A stretch of DNA of 39,344 bases from Candidatus Egerieimonas intestinavium (GTDB taxonomy: Bacteria > Bacillota > Clostridia > Lachnospirales > Lachnospiraceae): the NCBI GenBank assembly GCA_018711815.1, contig DVHU01000116.1:1-39344 (forward strand). The letters are read 5' to 3'. Below, piece after piece: positions 38,817-39,344 of the stretch (its first letter is position 1; each line of letters opens with the position of its first letter). The notes beneath the pieces were generated by a model. It saw only the letters and a list, made by a program, of their open reading frames with translations, ran no database searches and was not told the DNA's origin. The translations under genes and the position numbers were made by a program.

Positions 38817-39344
38817 TCATTCCTCCTCTGCACCGATATAGGCTTCTATAACCTGTGGATTGCTGGAAATCTTTTCCGGTTCGTCCAGGGCGATCAGCTT
38901 GCCAAAGTTCAACACTGCCAGATGATGGCACAGCCCCAACATAAATTTGATGTTATGCTCAATGACAACCACCGCGGGACCGCGTCTGCGGATTCCTTCA
39001 ATAAGGTTCATCAAATCCACAGTCTCCTGGGGATTCATTCCTGCCGTAGGCTCATCCAGAAGAATCATCCTCGGATCGCTGGCCAGGGCTCTGGCAATTT
39101 CTACTTTTCTCTGAGTTCCATAGGGGAGGCTCCCCGAAATTTCATCGGCCACATTTCCGATCTCCAGAAAATCAAGTATCTCCCGGGCCTTCTCCACCGC
39201 CTTCTTTTCTTCCGCTCTCTGGGCTGGTGTGCGCAAAAAAATCTGAAAGATATTTGTCTTTAAAGTTTTGTGCATTCCCACCAGTACATTCTCCAAAACA
39301 GTCATCTGGCTGAATACACGAATATTCTGAAAGGTTCTGGCCAG
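38817..39344 (-). CDS. livG: LivG-type ABC transporter ATP-binding protein (partial, runs off the window)
   Basis: The frame is open through the right edge, so the N-terminal part with Walker A is missing. The visible 175 residues begin LARTFQNIRVFSQMTVLENVLVGMH, the conserved LivG Q-loop region, and go on to the signature SGSLPYGTQRKVEIARALA, Walker B MILLDEPTAGMNP, the switch VVIEHNIKFMLGLCHHLAVL and the LivG ending. The other permease genes (livH, livM) would be expected just beyond the window. Confidence 0.92.
   Translation of the reverse strand: MARTFQNIRVFSQMTVLENVLVGMHKTLKTNIFQIFLRTPAQRAEEKKAVEKAREILDFLEIGNVADEISGSLPYGTQRKVEIARALASDPRMILLDEPTAGMNPQETVDLMNLIEGIRRRGPAVVVIEHNIKFMLGLCHHLAVLNFGKLIALDEPEKISSNPQVIEAYIGAEEE

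Overview
The window looks like a chromosomal segment of a GC-rich, Gram-positive anaerobe of the Clostridia, most likely a Lachnospiraceae (inference). The signs are strong AGGAGG-type ribosome binding sites on nearly every gene, clostridial families of unknown function (DUF1836, DUF4364), a YerC/TrpR-like regulator, a TPP riboswitch over a thiamine-precursor ABC transporter, an infC-rpmI-rplT operon with a Bacillota-type leader, and lipoprotein signal peptides instead of outer-membrane features. No phage, plasmid, insertion sequence, rRNA, tRNA or CRISPR array is visible.

Layout. 1-4.2 kb (minus): the rRNA methyltransferase RlmD, a small acidic membrane protein and the helicase PcrA. 4.4-6.9 kb (plus): a DUF1836 regulator-like gene and a two-gene ABC-2 transporter, closed by a bidirectional terminator. 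6.9-9.3 kb (minus): a PatB-type aminotransferase, YerC and a PHP phosphoesterase. 9.4-12.5 kb (plus): promoter, TPP riboswitch and a four-gene thiamine-precursor importer with its own terminator. 12.6-14.3 kb (plus): a YhcC-like radical SAM protein and a DUF4364 protein. 14.3-14.5 kb: a 199-bp imperfect palindrome flanked by TA. 14.5-20.2 kb (minus): a GNAT acetyltransferase, a deleted marR remnant, a cytidylate-kinase-like gene, a heterodimeric ABC exporter and an intact MarR. 20.2-25.5 kb: an exporter with two permeases divergent from a two-component system, similar in make-up to Bacillus lnrJK-lnrLMN. 25.5-28.8 kb (minus): RarA, a polysaccharide deacetylase and a lipoprotein with BspA-type leucine-rich repeats. 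28.8-30.2 kb (minus): rplT, rpmI and infC, where infC almost certainly starts at AUU behind an attenuator leader. 30.2-39.3 kb (minus): a tightly packed catabolic operon that runs off the right edge.

The right-hand operon is the most unusual part. In order of transcription it encodes a branched-chain-amino-acid-type ABC importer (partial LivG, LivF, binding lipoprotein), four subunits of an FAD/Fe-S amino-acid or imino-acid dehydrogenase (HcnABC/D-hydroxyproline-dehydrogenase type), a creatinase-fold M24 protein that has lost most of its metal ligands, a DHDPS-family lyase or deaminase with an intact Schiff-base lysine, and an acetyltransferase fused to an ASRT (sensory-rhodopsin-transducer family) domain. 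Together these suggest uptake and oxidation of an N-substituted or cyclic amino acid. The substrate cannot be read from the sequence.

Several regulatory sites are visible: a palindrome filling the promoter spacer of the DUF1836 gene, a MarR-type palindrome just downstream of the exporter promoter, and an ATGACA-AA-TGTCAT palindrome between the divergent exporter and two-component genes.
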